Below, piece by piece: positions 7,212 through 15,836 of a stretch of 28,516 nt of DNA. The stretch's first letter is position 1, and every line of letters starts with the position of its first letter. Made by a program: the position numbers and the translations under genes. Below the pieces are notes generated by a model, which did not search any database, was not told the DNA's origin, and saw only the letters and a program-made list of their open reading frames with translations. This DNA comes from Holosporales bacterium (GTDB lineage Bacteria; Pseudomonadota; Alphaproteobacteria; Paracaedibacterales; UBA11393): positions 1 through 28,516 of the forward strand of contig DPKF01000154.1 in assembly GCA_003542655.1 (NCBI GenBank). The letters run 5' to 3'.

Positions 7212-8308
7212 ATTTTATTAATCAGATGGAACCATGGTTTGGTATCGAGGAAAAAGATGCTTTGAACCATTATATGGAAGAAGGTGGCTGGCTTACCGAG
7301 TTTAAGAGAACAGCCGAATTTGAAAATCGAATTGCTGAATATACCGGTGCTAAGCACTGCTTTGTTGTAAATAATGGCACCATAAGTTTAACATTAATGG
7401 CTTTGGCCGCCGGAATCAAAGCTGGTGATGAAGTTATTGTGCCAAATTTCACAATGATTGCTACGCCCAATTCAGTAAAAATGTTTGGAGCTATTCCGGT
7501 TTTTGTTGATGTTGAAGAGGAAACTCTGTGTATGGATATTGAATGTGCCAAAAAAGCAATTGGCCCAAGAACGAAAGCAATAATGTTTGTCAACGCTAAT
7601 GGAAGAAACCCAAAGGCAGGAATCGATGCTTTTATACAATTGTGTGAAGAGAAAGGACTTCTTTTGTTAGAAGATGCTGCACAATCATTGGGTTCCCATT
7701 ATCCTGATGGAAGACATCATGGAACTGTCGGTCTCGCGGGTAGTTTTTCATTCTCAGCACCTAAGATTATCTCAACCGGACAAGGAGGAGCTATAATAAC
7801 CAATGATGATGAAATGGCATACAGACTTAAGCGGTTAAAAGACTTTGGCAGAAGCGGTGGCGGGAACGATGTTCATGATTCTATTGGTTTCAATTTTAAA
7901 TTCACAGAGATGCAGGCCGTAATTGGTAATGAACAGATGAAAAAATTAGGTTGGAGAGTTGGCCGTAAAAAAGAGATTCTAGGCCTTTATCAACAACATC
8001 TTTCTTCTGTTTCGCAGCTTAGTTTTTTTAATCAGGATTTAAGATATACCACACCCTGGTTTATTGATGTTTTGGTTGAGAAAAGAGATGAATTGCAATT
8101 GTTCCTGAAACAAAACGGAATTGGTACAAGAATCATGTACCCACCGATAAACAGGCAGATTGCATATAATTTACCAGGGAGCTTTCCTGTTTCAGAGATT
8201 GTTGGAGTAAAAGGCCTTTGGCTACCATCATCAGGGCAACTGACTGATGAGCAAGTGATTCATATTTGCAAAACTATTACTGTTTTTTATAGTCATTATA
8301 AACAATAA
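7208..8308 (+). CDS. DegT/DnrJ/EryC1 aminotransferase, possible GDP-perosamine synthase
   Basis: This 366-residue PLP enzyme has the family fold markers: NNGTISLTLMALAAGI near the cofactor phosphate (55-70), EDAAQS with Asp156, and the FSFSAPKIISTGQGG segment in which Lys186 is the expected PLP-binding lysine. A lysine rather than histidine argues against a ColD-type 3-dehydratase. With gmd three genes upstream, the simplest substrate is GDP-4-keto-6-deoxymannose, giving GDP-perosamine (inference). A UDP-linked 3- or 4-keto sugar remains possible. It overlaps the methyltransferase by four bases and ends directly against the next gene. Confidence 0.82.
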   Translation: MNFINQMEPWFGIEEKDALNHYMEEGGWLTEFKRTAEFENRIAEYTGAKHCFVVNNGTISLTLMALAAGIKAGDEVIVPNFTMIATPNSVKMFGAIPVFVDVEEETLCMDIECAKKAIGPRTKAIMFVNANGRNPKAGIDAFIQLCEEKGLLLLEDAAQSLGSHYPDGRHHGTVGLAGSFSFSAPKIISTGQGGAIITNDDEMAYRLKRLKDFGRSGGGNDVHDSIGFNFKFTEMQAVIGNEQMKKLGWRVGRKKEILGLYQQHLSSVSQLSFFNQDLRYTTPWFIDVLVEKRDELQLFLKQNGIGTRIMYPPINRQIAYNLPGSFPVSEIVGVKGLWLPSSGQLTDEQVIHICKTITVFYSHYKQ

Positions 8309-9469
8309 ATGGCAATTAAGATTATTACAACTGTTTCTTTCCCCTTTGGGAACGCATCAGCTAATCGTATACATTCTTTTGCAAAGGGATTCAACTTTAA
8401 CGGAGCTGAAACTGAGGTTATTTGCCTGACAGCTAATTTGCCCGAAACATATTCATTGTCGTATAAAGGTCTTTTTGATAAGGTTTCATATATATATCTA
8501 CCAAATAGAGTCCACCGGCCAAAAAGTTTCTTAAAAAGAAGGTATTTTAGATTTTTAGGAATTTTAAAAGCAATAATTGGAGTTATATTTCATTATGACA
8601 AAAGTACATCAGTAATATTAATTGCTACTCCCTCAATTGCACTTTTTACATTATTACTCAGCTGCCGACTAAAAGGAATTAGTATATATGCCGAAGCTTG
8701 TGAATATCCATATTTGAGCTTAAAACAATCCATATTTAGACAACTGTTTCTCAAATGCTTTTATCAGCTTTTTACAGGTTATATTTTTGAGTCTGTTCCT
8801 GTCCACGAACATTACAAAAAATACATATCTAAGGATAAACCCGTTATTATCATACCCGCGACACAGATTTATGATGATATTATTATTCAATCTCCTTCGT
8901 CTGATGAAAAATATTTTGCATACTGTGGTTCTGTAACCTCGGAAGAAAAAGATGGGCTACGTCAGGTAATTCAGGCTTTTAACCAGATAGCGCAAACTGA
9001 TAAAAATGTAAAATTTTATATTGTCGGTCGTATCAACAATCAAAAGTATTACCAATCTCTTTTAGATTTGATTCAAAAACTCCAATTAGGTTCGAGGGTA
9101 ATCCTAACAAAGGAAGTGTCAAGAAAAGAATATGTCAATTATCTGGTAAATGCATATGCATTTATTGTTGGGAAGACAGCAAACAGTATTCACTCAGGTC
9201 TTCCTTCTTCTAAAGTTGTTGAGTATTTGTTTACTGGACACCCTGTAATTATGTCAAAAGATGATGGTTACGGCGAGATTCTTGAAGATAGAAAGGAAGC
9301 TTACTTTATTGATGTTACCAATCGGGATGAAATCACAGAAGCATTTCAATATTTATTAAATAACCCGTTGATAGCTAAAACTATCGGATTAAATGGTTTG
9401 AAACAGGCATACAATAATTTTGATTATAAAACACATTCAAAATCAATTATTGAGTTTATTGCTTCATAG
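8309..9469 (+). CDS. GT4-type glycosyltransferase
   Basis: The 386-residue protein has a GT-B fold pattern: an N-terminal domain starting TTVSFPFGNASANRIH and a C-terminal Rossmann-like donor domain with the GLPSSKVVEYLFTGHPVIMS signature near residues 294-313. These enzymes transfer a sugar from an NDP donor to the lipid-linked repeat unit at the cytoplasmic face of the membrane. It starts one base after the aminotransferase ends, so it is probably cotranslated and may use the GDP-sugar made just upstream. Donor and acceptor cannot be read from sequence. Confidence 0.83.
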   Translation: MAIKIITTVSFPFGNASANRIHSFAKGFNFNGAETEVICLTANLPETYSLSYKGLFDKVSYIYLPNRVHRPKSFLKRRYFRFLGILKAIIGVIFHYDKSTSVILIATPSIALFTLLLSCRLKGISIYAEACEYPYLSLKQSIFRQLFLKCFYQLFTGYIFESVPVHEHYKKYISKDKPVIIIPATQIYDDIIIQSPSSDEKYFAYCGSVTSEEKDGLRQVIQAFNQIAQTDKNVKFYIVGRINNQKYYQSLLDLIQKLQLGSRVILTKEVSRKEYVNYLVNAYAFIVGKTANSIHSGLPSSKVVEYLFTGHPVIMSKDDGYGEILEDRKEAYFIDVTNRDEITEAFQYLLNNPLIAKTIGLNGLKQAYNNFDYKTHSKSIIEFIAS

Positions 9470-9490
9470 ATATTCCAATACTCAAAGTTA

Positions 9491-10741
9491 ATGAAATTTA
9501 TTAAAAACATTCTGGTATTACTGCTTTTATTTGTTGTAGGACAGGCAAATAATCTTTTTAATCCTACACCTTATGTCTTTATTTTATATTTAACGGCTTT
9601 CATATTTATTTTTGTAATACTTACAAAAAACACGCTTACTATTAGTTTATTTATTCCAGTTGTAATTCTATTAGTTATTCATACTGTTCATGCCATTGTT
9701 TTCGGACGGTTTAATCAAGCCCTCATAGCTTCTGTTCTTTTTACAACCGCAATTATCGCCTTTCTTAAAGATGATTTTATTCCATTTTTTATTTCTAATA
9801 TGTATTGGCTGACAATAATTAGTCTGATAATGGTCATCCCTACCATGATCAATCTAAATTATTTTTTTTCTATTATTAAGTCTATTCAAGACACTCTTTA
9901 CTTAACAAGTGCTGATGGTGAAGGAAGATATTCAGCAAATATCATTATCTATACGATAAACGCTAATGACTTCGTAAGAAATTGTGGCTTCATGTGGGAG
10001 CCTGGCCCCTTTGCCAGTTTGCTCTCCCTAGCTATTTTTTTCGAACTAATAGTTTCTAATTTCAAAATTAACAAAAGAGTAATTGTTTTTCTTATCGCCC
10101 TGATAACGACTTTTTCAACAACTGGTTATCTGTGTTTACTGGCCATATTCATATTTTATTATACAAATAAATATTCTAGCACCAAGATGTTACAATTTGT
10201 TTTTACAATTTTGTTTATTGTATTATTATTAGTTTTTTCTAGACTCGATTTCATTGGTGAAAAAGTTCAAAAGGCTCTTGATGTGGACGAAAAGGTTTAC
10301 AATGATAATATTGACTGGATCCGGCAAGGAGGAGGGGGATCAGATCAGTCGTATAGCCTTGGCCGGGTGCAGGGCTTAATGCTCAATATCGATGATTTTA
10401 ATACCAGTCCATTGTTTGGGATTGGTTCTACTGACAACTCTGAGATGACGAAGTTTTATGGATCTATTCACAGCATGAATGGCCTGGGCAATGCCCTCGC
10501 AAAATATGGGATAGTCGGTATAGTATTAATCTTCATGGCCTTGTTTAAAACATCACGATATATCAGCAATAGGTTTAGGGTAAAATCAGGATACATAATT
10601 GTTGTACTATATTTAATACAGACATTCGCATTCACATTTATTTTTAGTTCCTTCTATGTTCTGATTCTTTTGCTTTATTTGATTGGTTATAACGAAAGCA
10701 AAACAGGTAGAACTAAATCTGAAAAACTAGCAATAGTTTAA
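9491..10741 (+). CDS. wzy: O-antigen/capsule polymerase (Wzy-like membrane protein)
   Basis: The 416-residue protein is almost entirely hydrophobic helices, about ten by eye. There are two larger polar loops, around residues 122-170 and 251-335. The first ends in a CGFMWEPGPFA motif typical of Wzy polymerases and related ligases, and TTGYL follows in a later helix. Wzy joins lipid-linked repeat units in the outer leaflet of the inner membrane. The neighbouring flippase supports the assignment. As usual for Wzy, the sequence is poorly conserved and AT-rich, so the call rests on topology, the EPG motif and context. Confidence 0.82.
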   Translation: MKFIKNILVLLLLFVVGQANNLFNPTPYVFILYLTAFIFIFVILTKNTLTISLFIPVVILLVIHTVHAIVFGRFNQALIASVLFTTAIIAFLKDDFIPFFISNMYWLTIISLIMVIPTMINLNYFFSIIKSIQDTLYLTSADGEGRYSANIIIYTINANDFVRNCGFMWEPGPFASLLSLAIFFELIVSNFKINKRVIVFLIALITTFSTTGYLCLLAIFIFYYTNKYSSTKMLQFVFTILFIVLLLVFSRLDFIGEKVQKALDVDEKVYNDNIDWIRQGGGGSDQSYSLGRVQGLMLNIDDFNTSPLFGIGSTDNSEMTKFYGSIHSMNGLGNALAKYGIVGIVLIFMALFKTSRYISNRFRVKSGYIIVVLYLIQTFAFTFIFSSFYVLILLLYLIGYNESKTGRTKSEKLAIV

Positions 10742-10775
10742 AACAAGTTTAATTCAAATAGCCGATGTTGCGCAA

Positions 10776-12104
10776 ATGAGTGAATTAGTAAAAAAGAGTA
10801 CTATTAAAAAAAACATCATTCTATCTTCTATCTCAAAAATGATGGTAGTATTTATCGGCTTGTATTCGATGCCATTAATACTTGATTATCTTGATCCTGT
10901 TCAGTTTGGTATTTACGCAACAATTACCTCCATTATTTCATGGATTGATATGTTCGACATCGGATTAGGGCAAGGTCTTAGAAATAAATTGACTGAAGTT
11001 TTCTCTGCGGGTAACAAACCCATGGCAATTAAATATATATCAACGAGCTATTTCTTAATGATTGTTATTGCAATGATCATGATCACAGTATTTGTGCCTG
11101 CCGCTTTTTTTATTAACTGGAACAAGGTTTTAAACATTGATACAATCGCCTCACATGATTTGCAGCTATTATTGATCATCGTTTTTATCTTTTTTGCCCT
11201 CCGATTTGCGAGTTCGTTAATTAATAAGATATTTTTTGCATTCCACAGATCTGCATTGGTCGATATTACACAACTTATAGGTAAAATTGTTTTTCTGGGT
11301 GTTATCATTATTCTTATTCATACTTCAAAATCATCTCTATTGTATTTTGGTTCACTGCAAAGTTTTATGAGTTTCTTAATTCCTTTCACAGCAGGTATTT
11401 TGTTTTTCAGGTTTGCATTTAAAGAATTTACTCCGCAAATAAAGAGTATTGATTTATCCTTGACAAAGGATTTAATGGTTCTTGGTGGCAAATTCTTTTT
11501 TATTCAGATATGTCTTGTTGTTATTCATTCTACAAATAATTTTCTCATCTCCAACTTTGTGGGACCAGCAGAGGTAACCACATACCAATTAGCCTATCAA
11601 ATTCTCATTTATCTAAGTGTTGGCTTTTCCATATTAAATACTCCCTTATGGTCAGCCTATACCAATGCCTGGACATTGGGTAAAAAGGATTGGATAAAAA
11701 AGACAATTAAAAGGCTAATCCTGATATATTTTGTATTCCTTGCTGTTGCTGTACTAATTGTTGCTTTTTCATCATTTATTTTTAAAGTTTGGATTGGTGA
11801 CCGTGTGCAAGTTCCAACATTACTAGTTAGTCTTGTTGCATTCATGATTTTGCTAAATATCTGGACTAGTATCTTTGACTTTTTTATTAATGGGGTGGGT
11901 AAACTTAGATTACAGATGTATTTAACTGCTTTTGCAGCTTTGATCAATATTCCGCTTTCATATCTTTTAGCTGTCTCAATGGATATGGGAACTAATGGTA
12001 TTGTTATTGCTTCGATTGTATCATTTTCGATTTCTGCAATATTTTCACCTATTCAAGCCTATAAGATTATTCATGATAAAGCTTTTGGAATCTGGAATTT
12101 GTAA
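10776..12104 (+). CDS. wzx: Repeat-unit flippase (Wzx-like, MOP superfamily)
   Basis: The 442-residue protein has roughly a dozen hydrophobic helices spread evenly. It has the N-terminal pattern seen in Wzx flippases: a charged start, a first helix with SKMMVVFIGLYSMPLIL, then LDPVQFGIYATI and DIGLGQGLRNKL. Wzx moves the undecaprenyl-linked repeat unit across the inner membrane. It lies 34 bases after wzy, the expected partner. Substrate specificity cannot be inferred. Confidence 0.88.
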   Translation: MSELVKKSTIKKNIILSSISKMMVVFIGLYSMPLILDYLDPVQFGIYATITSIISWIDMFDIGLGQGLRNKLTEVFSAGNKPMAIKYISTSYFLMIVIAMIMITVFVPAAFFINWNKVLNIDTIASHDLQLLLIIVFIFFALRFASSLINKIFFAFHRSALVDITQLIGKIVFLGVIIILIHTSKSSLLYFGSLQSFMSFLIPFTAGILFFRFAFKEFTPQIKSIDLSLTKDLMVLGGKFFFIQICLVVIHSTNNFLISNFVGPAEVTTYQLAYQILIYLSVGFSILNTPLWSAYTNAWTLGKKDWIKKTIKRLILIYFVFLAVAVLIVAFSSFIFKVWIGDRVQVPTLLVSLVAFMILLNIWTSIFDFFINGVGKLRLQMYLTAFAALINIPLSYLLAVSMDMGTNGIVIASIVSFSISAIFSPIQAYKIIHDKAFGIWNL

Positions 12105-12124
12105 GGATCTAATTTAAGTATTGT

Positions 12125-13165
12125 ATGTTAAAAAAAAGTAAACTTCTGATAACAGGTGGCACAGGTTCGTTTGGAAATGCTGTCCTACGCCGATTTCTGC
12201 ACGATGAGGTATTCAGTGAAATCCGTATTCTAAGTCGTGATGAAAAAAAACAGGATGATATGCGTAAATTTTATCGCAATGAAAAGGTAAAGTATTATTT
12301 AGGAGACACCCGCGACAAACGTTCAGTGGATATGGCCATGAGAGGAATCGACTTTGTTTTTCAGGCTGCAGCCCTTAAACAGGTGCCATCCTGTGAATTC
12401 TTTCCGATGGAGGCTGTACGAACCAATGTGCTTGGAGCTGAGAACGTACTCGATAGTGCAATGCAATATGGTGTAAAAAGTGTTGTGGTTCTTAGCACCG
12501 ACAAAGCTGTTTATCCGATCAATGCTATGGGTATGAGTAAGGCATTGAGCGAAAAGCTTATGGTTGCTAAAAGTCGTGGTCTGGATGGAACAGGAATTAC
12601 TTTCTGTGGAACACGTTATGGCAATGTAATGGCTTCACGTGGTTCTGTAATCCCTTTGTTTATTGATCAAATCAAAACAGGGAAGCCTCTTTCCATTACA
12701 GACCCAAGTATGACCCGTTTTATGATGACACTTGATGATGCTGTTGAATTGGTTTGGTATGCTTTTAATAACGTGAGCAATGGTGACATTTTTGTTCAAA
12801 AATCGCCTGCTGCAACCATTGAAGTGCTGGCTTTGGCCATAAAAGATTTGTACCATGCACCAAACCCAATCAATATCATTGGTACACGTCATGGGGAAAA
12901 GCTTTATGAAACCCTTGTAAACAGGGAGGAAATGTCGAAAGCAGAAGATATGGGGGAATATTATAGGATTCCGGCAGATAACCGCGATCTGAATTATGGT
13001 AAATATTTTACAGAAGGAGAAACCAAAATGGCCGAGGCTGATGATTACACCTCACACAACACCCATCGTTTGGATGTAGAAGGCATGAAGCAATTATTGT
13101 TGAAACTGCCGATAATTCGTAAAGACATACTGGGTGAGGATATTGATCATATCTACGAACCTTAG
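12125..13165 (+). CDS. fnlA: UDP-GlcNAc 4,6-dehydratase/5-epimerase (FnlA/CapE/WbjB)
   Basis: This enzyme starts UDP-L-FucNAc synthesis by dehydrating and epimerising UDP-GlcNAc. The 346-residue SDR has the GGTGSFG loop at 11-17, AALKQVP at 82-88, STDKA at 124-128, and YPINAMGMSKA. The usual catalytic Tyr-x3-Lys is Met135-x3-Lys139, a change typical of this subfamily rather than a defect. The next two sugar genes are fnlB and fnlC, in pathway order, which makes the assignment firm. It starts 20 bases after wzx ends. Confidence 0.94.
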   Translation: MLKKSKLLITGGTGSFGNAVLRRFLHDEVFSEIRILSRDEKKQDDMRKFYRNEKVKYYLGDTRDKRSVDMAMRGIDFVFQAAALKQVPSCEFFPMEAVRTNVLGAENVLDSAMQYGVKSVVVLSTDKAVYPINAMGMSKALSEKLMVAKSRGLDGTGITFCGTRYGNVMASRGSVIPLFIDQIKTGKPLSITDPSMTRFMMTLDDAVELVWYAFNNVSNGDIFVQKSPAATIEVLALAIKDLYHAPNPINIIGTRHGEKLYETLVNREEMSKAEDMGEYYRIPADNRDLNYGKYFTEGETKMAEADDYTSHNTHRLDVEGMKQLLLKLPIIRKDILGEDIDHIYEP

Positions 13166-13195
13166 TTTAATTTACTTTTCTGACAAGGATAATAA

Positions 13196-13227
13196 TTGGT
13201 TTTGGCGATTCATTTAAGGTAGTTTAG
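13196..13227 (+). promoter_or_regulatory. Weak Bacteroidota-type promoter candidate before fnlB
   Basis: In the 80-base gap before fnlB, TTG at 13196-13198 is followed 21 bases later by TAGTTTAG at 13220-13227. This is one mismatch from the TAnnTTTG -7 box known in Bacteroides, 18 bases upstream of the ATG at 13246. Such matches occur by chance in AT-rich DNA, so this is only a candidate. Confidence 0.22.
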
Positions 13228-13245
13228 AAATGGTTTTGTTAAATT

Positions 13246-14364
13246 ATGATTAAAATTGGAATAACCGGACAAGCTGGTTTTATAGGTACACATCTTTACA
13301 ACACTCTGATGTTAAGCCCTGATAAATTCGAATGCGTACCATTTGAAGATGCCTTTTTTGTTGACAATAATAAACTTGAGTCCTTTGTTATTCAATGCGA
13401 TGTCATTGTTCATTTAGCCGCAATGAATCGTCATAATGATGCTGAAGTCCTTTACAAAACCAATATCGGCCTCGTAAAATTGCTAATTAACGCTTGTGAA
13501 TCTACAAATTCCAAACCCCACATTATTTTTTCTTCGTCAACCCAGGAGGAACGTGATAACCTTTATGGTAAATCAAAAAAAGATGGCCGTCAATTGCTTG
13601 AAAACTGGGCCATCAGAAATCATGCGCAATTCAGCGTTTTCATAATTCCTAATGTATATGGCCCATTTGGTAATCCATATTACAATTCAGTTGTGGCAAC
13701 TTTCTGTCATCAACTTACACACAATGAAGGTTCAAAAATTGAGGTTGACGGGGAAATCAAACTGATTTATGTTGGTGAACTGGTTTTTCATTTCATACAG
13801 CAGATCAATGGAGAGTCATCATTAAATACATGGCATATTCCACATACTGCCCAAATTAAAGTATCAGATTTGTTACGAAAACTTACTGAATACAAAAGGA
13901 ACTATTTCGAAAACGGAATGATTCCAAACCTTGATGACCCTTTCGACCGGAATCTGTGGAACACTTTTCTTTGCTATATTGATCATGCTAATTTCTTTCC
14001 TTTTCAACTCAAGCTTAACACTGATAATCGGGGCAGTTTTGTGGAAATCATTAAACTTAACAGTGGTGGGCAGGTGTCTTTTTCCAGTTCAGTCCCCGGA
14101 ATTACACGGGGAAATCATTTTCATACCCGAAAAACAGAGCGTTTTGCTGTAATTAAAGGTAATGCTCGAATTAAAATAAGACGTATTAGAACAAATGAAG
14201 TTATTTCCTTTGATCTTGATGGCAATCAACCCGCCTTCGTTGATATGCCAATTTGGTATACCCACAATATTACCAACATCGGAGATGAAGATTTGATTAC
14301 ATTATTCTGGATTAATGAGCACTATAATTCTGAGGACGGTGATACGTATTTTGAGAAAGTCTAA
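13246..14364 (+). CDS. fnlB: Bifunctional UDP-4-keto-6-deoxy-HexNAc epimerase/reductase (FnlB/CapF/WbjC)
   Basis: The 372-residue protein has an N-terminal SDR domain (loop GQAGFIG at 8-14, SSSTQ at 96-100, Tyr107/Lys111) of about 245 residues. A C-terminal cupin domain follows, with GNHFHTRKTERF (metal ligands His291, His293, Glu298). This two-domain build is specific to CapF/WbjC/FnlB, which epimerises at C3 and reduces C4 of the FnlA product to UDP-N-acetyl-L-6-deoxytalosamine. Motifs in both domains are intact. The gene lies between fnlA and fnlC but is followed by an unusually long gap. Confidence 0.94.
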   Translation: MIKIGITGQAGFIGTHLYNTLMLSPDKFECVPFEDAFFVDNNKLESFVIQCDVIVHLAAMNRHNDAEVLYKTNIGLVKLLINACESTNSKPHIIFSSSTQEERDNLYGKSKKDGRQLLENWAIRNHAQFSVFIIPNVYGPFGNPYYNSVVATFCHQLTHNEGSKIEVDGEIKLIYVGELVFHFIQQINGESSLNTWHIPHTAQIKVSDLLRKLTEYKRNYFENGMIPNLDDPFDRNLWNTFLCYIDHANFFPFQLKLNTDNRGSFVEIIKLNSGGQVSFSSSVPGITRGNHFHTRKTERFAVIKGNARIKIRRIRTNEVISFDLDGNQPAFVDMPIWYTHNITNIGDEDLITLFWINEHYNSEDGDTYFEKV

Positions 14365-14683
14365 TTATAGGCATTTAGGCCATTTATTTCCGGTTTTGAA
14401 ACGATGAGCTTCTTGCAAAATTCAAATTTATGAAATCACTTTCTCAAACCCTAATTGCAGCTCTATTTCAGGAAAAGTAAAGTGGATCCTATGAAAGCAG
14501 TATTTAATTCTCATCACATAAGCATTCAACACAATCACTAACATAATTTTAAGCCTGATAGGATTAAGAGCAAATATGAAATATGCCAATAAATTGGGAA
14601 TAATTAATTCAGGGGGTTAGAACTCTCAAAGCAACTGAGGCTTTTTTATAATACATACTGATTATCAATATTTTATATGCCAA
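14365..14683 (+). other. 319-base gap between fnlB and fnlC
   Basis: No reading frame of convincing length is present on either strand; the best + strand peptide, from ATG 14430, is 16 codons. A weak stem (CTCA/TGAG) followed by GCTTTTTT around 14630-14648 could act as a poor terminator. The gap stands out because most genes around it overlap or are a few dozen bases apart. It may be the decayed remains of a lost gene, but I cannot recognise which. Confidence 0.5.
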
Positions 14684-15820
14684 ATGAATAAATTAAAAGT
14701 TGTTACCATAATTGGAACCAGGCCGGAGATCATCCGTTTGTCTCGTACAATGGCATTACTTGATCAATATTTAAATCAAGTGATAGTTCATACGGGCCAA
14801 AATTATGATTATGAACTAAATGAGATTTTCTGGAACGAACTTGAACTTCGCAAACCCGATCATTTTCTCAATGCTGACACATCGAGTCTGGGTGCCACAG
14901 TGGGTGATATTTTGCGAAAGACAGAAGAAATATTGAAACTGGAAAAACCGGATGCCTTATTGGTGCTTGGTGATACTAATTCATGCTTGTCAGCTTATAT
15001 TGCCAAACGCATGCATATTCCCGTTTTTCATATGGAAGCAGGTAACCGTAGCTTTGATTTTAATGTGCCGGAAGAAGTTAACCGAAGGGTGGTGGATCAT
15101 ATTTCAGATTTTAATCTGGTTTACACAGAACATGCCCGTAGGCATCTCTTATCCGAAGGATTGCCTCACAGGCGCATTTATCTTACAGGCTCACCCATGA
15201 AAGAAGTGCTGGACTATTATTTACCAAAAATCCAGAAGTCAAATGTACTTTCGATATTAGGAATTGAAAAGCAGCAATATTTCGTTGTTTCTGTGCACCG
15301 TGAGGAGAATGTTGACAACAAGGAAAACCTTCAAAAGATCGTTCTGGCGCTTAATCAACTGGCCGAAAAATATGGGTATCGGGTTATTGTTTCAACGCAT
15401 CCCCGCACCAGAAAACGTTTAGAGACATTAGATAAAATTAAAACCAATGAACTTATCAACTGGATGAAACCTTTTGGATTTATAGATTATGTTTATTTAC
15501 AGATGAATGCCTTATGTACACTTTCAGATAGTGGTACCATCAGTGAGGAAAGTGCTATGTTATCCTTCCCTGCAATTAGTTTACGGCAATCAATGGAGCG
15601 GCCTGAAGCACAGGATGCAGGAACGATCATTTTAACCGGGTTTGACCCTAATGTGATATTAAATTCTATTGAAATTGCCATTAAAGAGCAAAAAATGGGA
15701 AAATATAGAAGTATTTCTCAGGACTATACAATTGAAAATACGTCCTGGCGAATACTTAAATTGATAATCGGTAATGCTAAATTAAGTAATAAGTGGTTTG
15801 GGATAGCAAATAGGTATTAA
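14684..15820 (+). CDS. fnlC: UDP-N-acetyl-sugar C2-epimerase (FnlC/CapG/WbjD)
   Basis: This enzyme performs the last step to UDP-N-acetyl-L-fucosamine by epimerising C2. The 378-residue non-hydrolysing 2-epimerase shows GTRPE at 11-15, HTGQNYD at 36-42, GDTNS at 96-100, HMEAGNR at 116-122 and PEEVNR at 129-134. It also has the VYTEHARRHLLSEGL stretch that distinguishes FnlC from general WecB. WecB or WbpI (UDP-ManNAc or UDP-ManNAc3NAcA) activity is the main alternative, but the fnlAB context decides. The next gene starts 16 bases downstream. Confidence 0.93.
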   Translation: MNKLKVVTIIGTRPEIIRLSRTMALLDQYLNQVIVHTGQNYDYELNEIFWNELELRKPDHFLNADTSSLGATVGDILRKTEEILKLEKPDALLVLGDTNSCLSAYIAKRMHIPVFHMEAGNRSFDFNVPEEVNRRVVDHISDFNLVYTEHARRHLLSEGLPHRRIYLTGSPMKEVLDYYLPKIQKSNVLSILGIEKQQYFVVSVHREENVDNKENLQKIVLALNQLAEKYGYRVIVSTHPRTRKRLETLDKIKTNELINWMKPFGFIDYVYLQMNALCTLSDSGTISEESAMLSFPAISLRQSMERPEAQDAGTIILTGFDPNVILNSIEIAIKEQKMGKYRSISQDYTIENTSWRILKLIIGNAKLSNKWFGIANRY

Positions 15821-15836
15821 AAATATTCTTTTATTT

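Noticed and set aside
12515..12547. Missing catalytic Tyr in fnlA (Met-x3-Lys) as a defect
   Set aside because: I recall the same replacement in the CapE/FnlA subfamily, so it marks the family and not an inactivated gene.
14430..14480. Sixteen-codon peptide frame in the fnlB-fnlC gap
   Set aside because: It is too short, has no recognisable family features, and is expected by chance.
14630..14648. Rho-independent terminator before fnlC
   Set aside because: The stem is only four or five pairs and is separated from the T run by GC. It is too weak to call, and it would interrupt a pathway.
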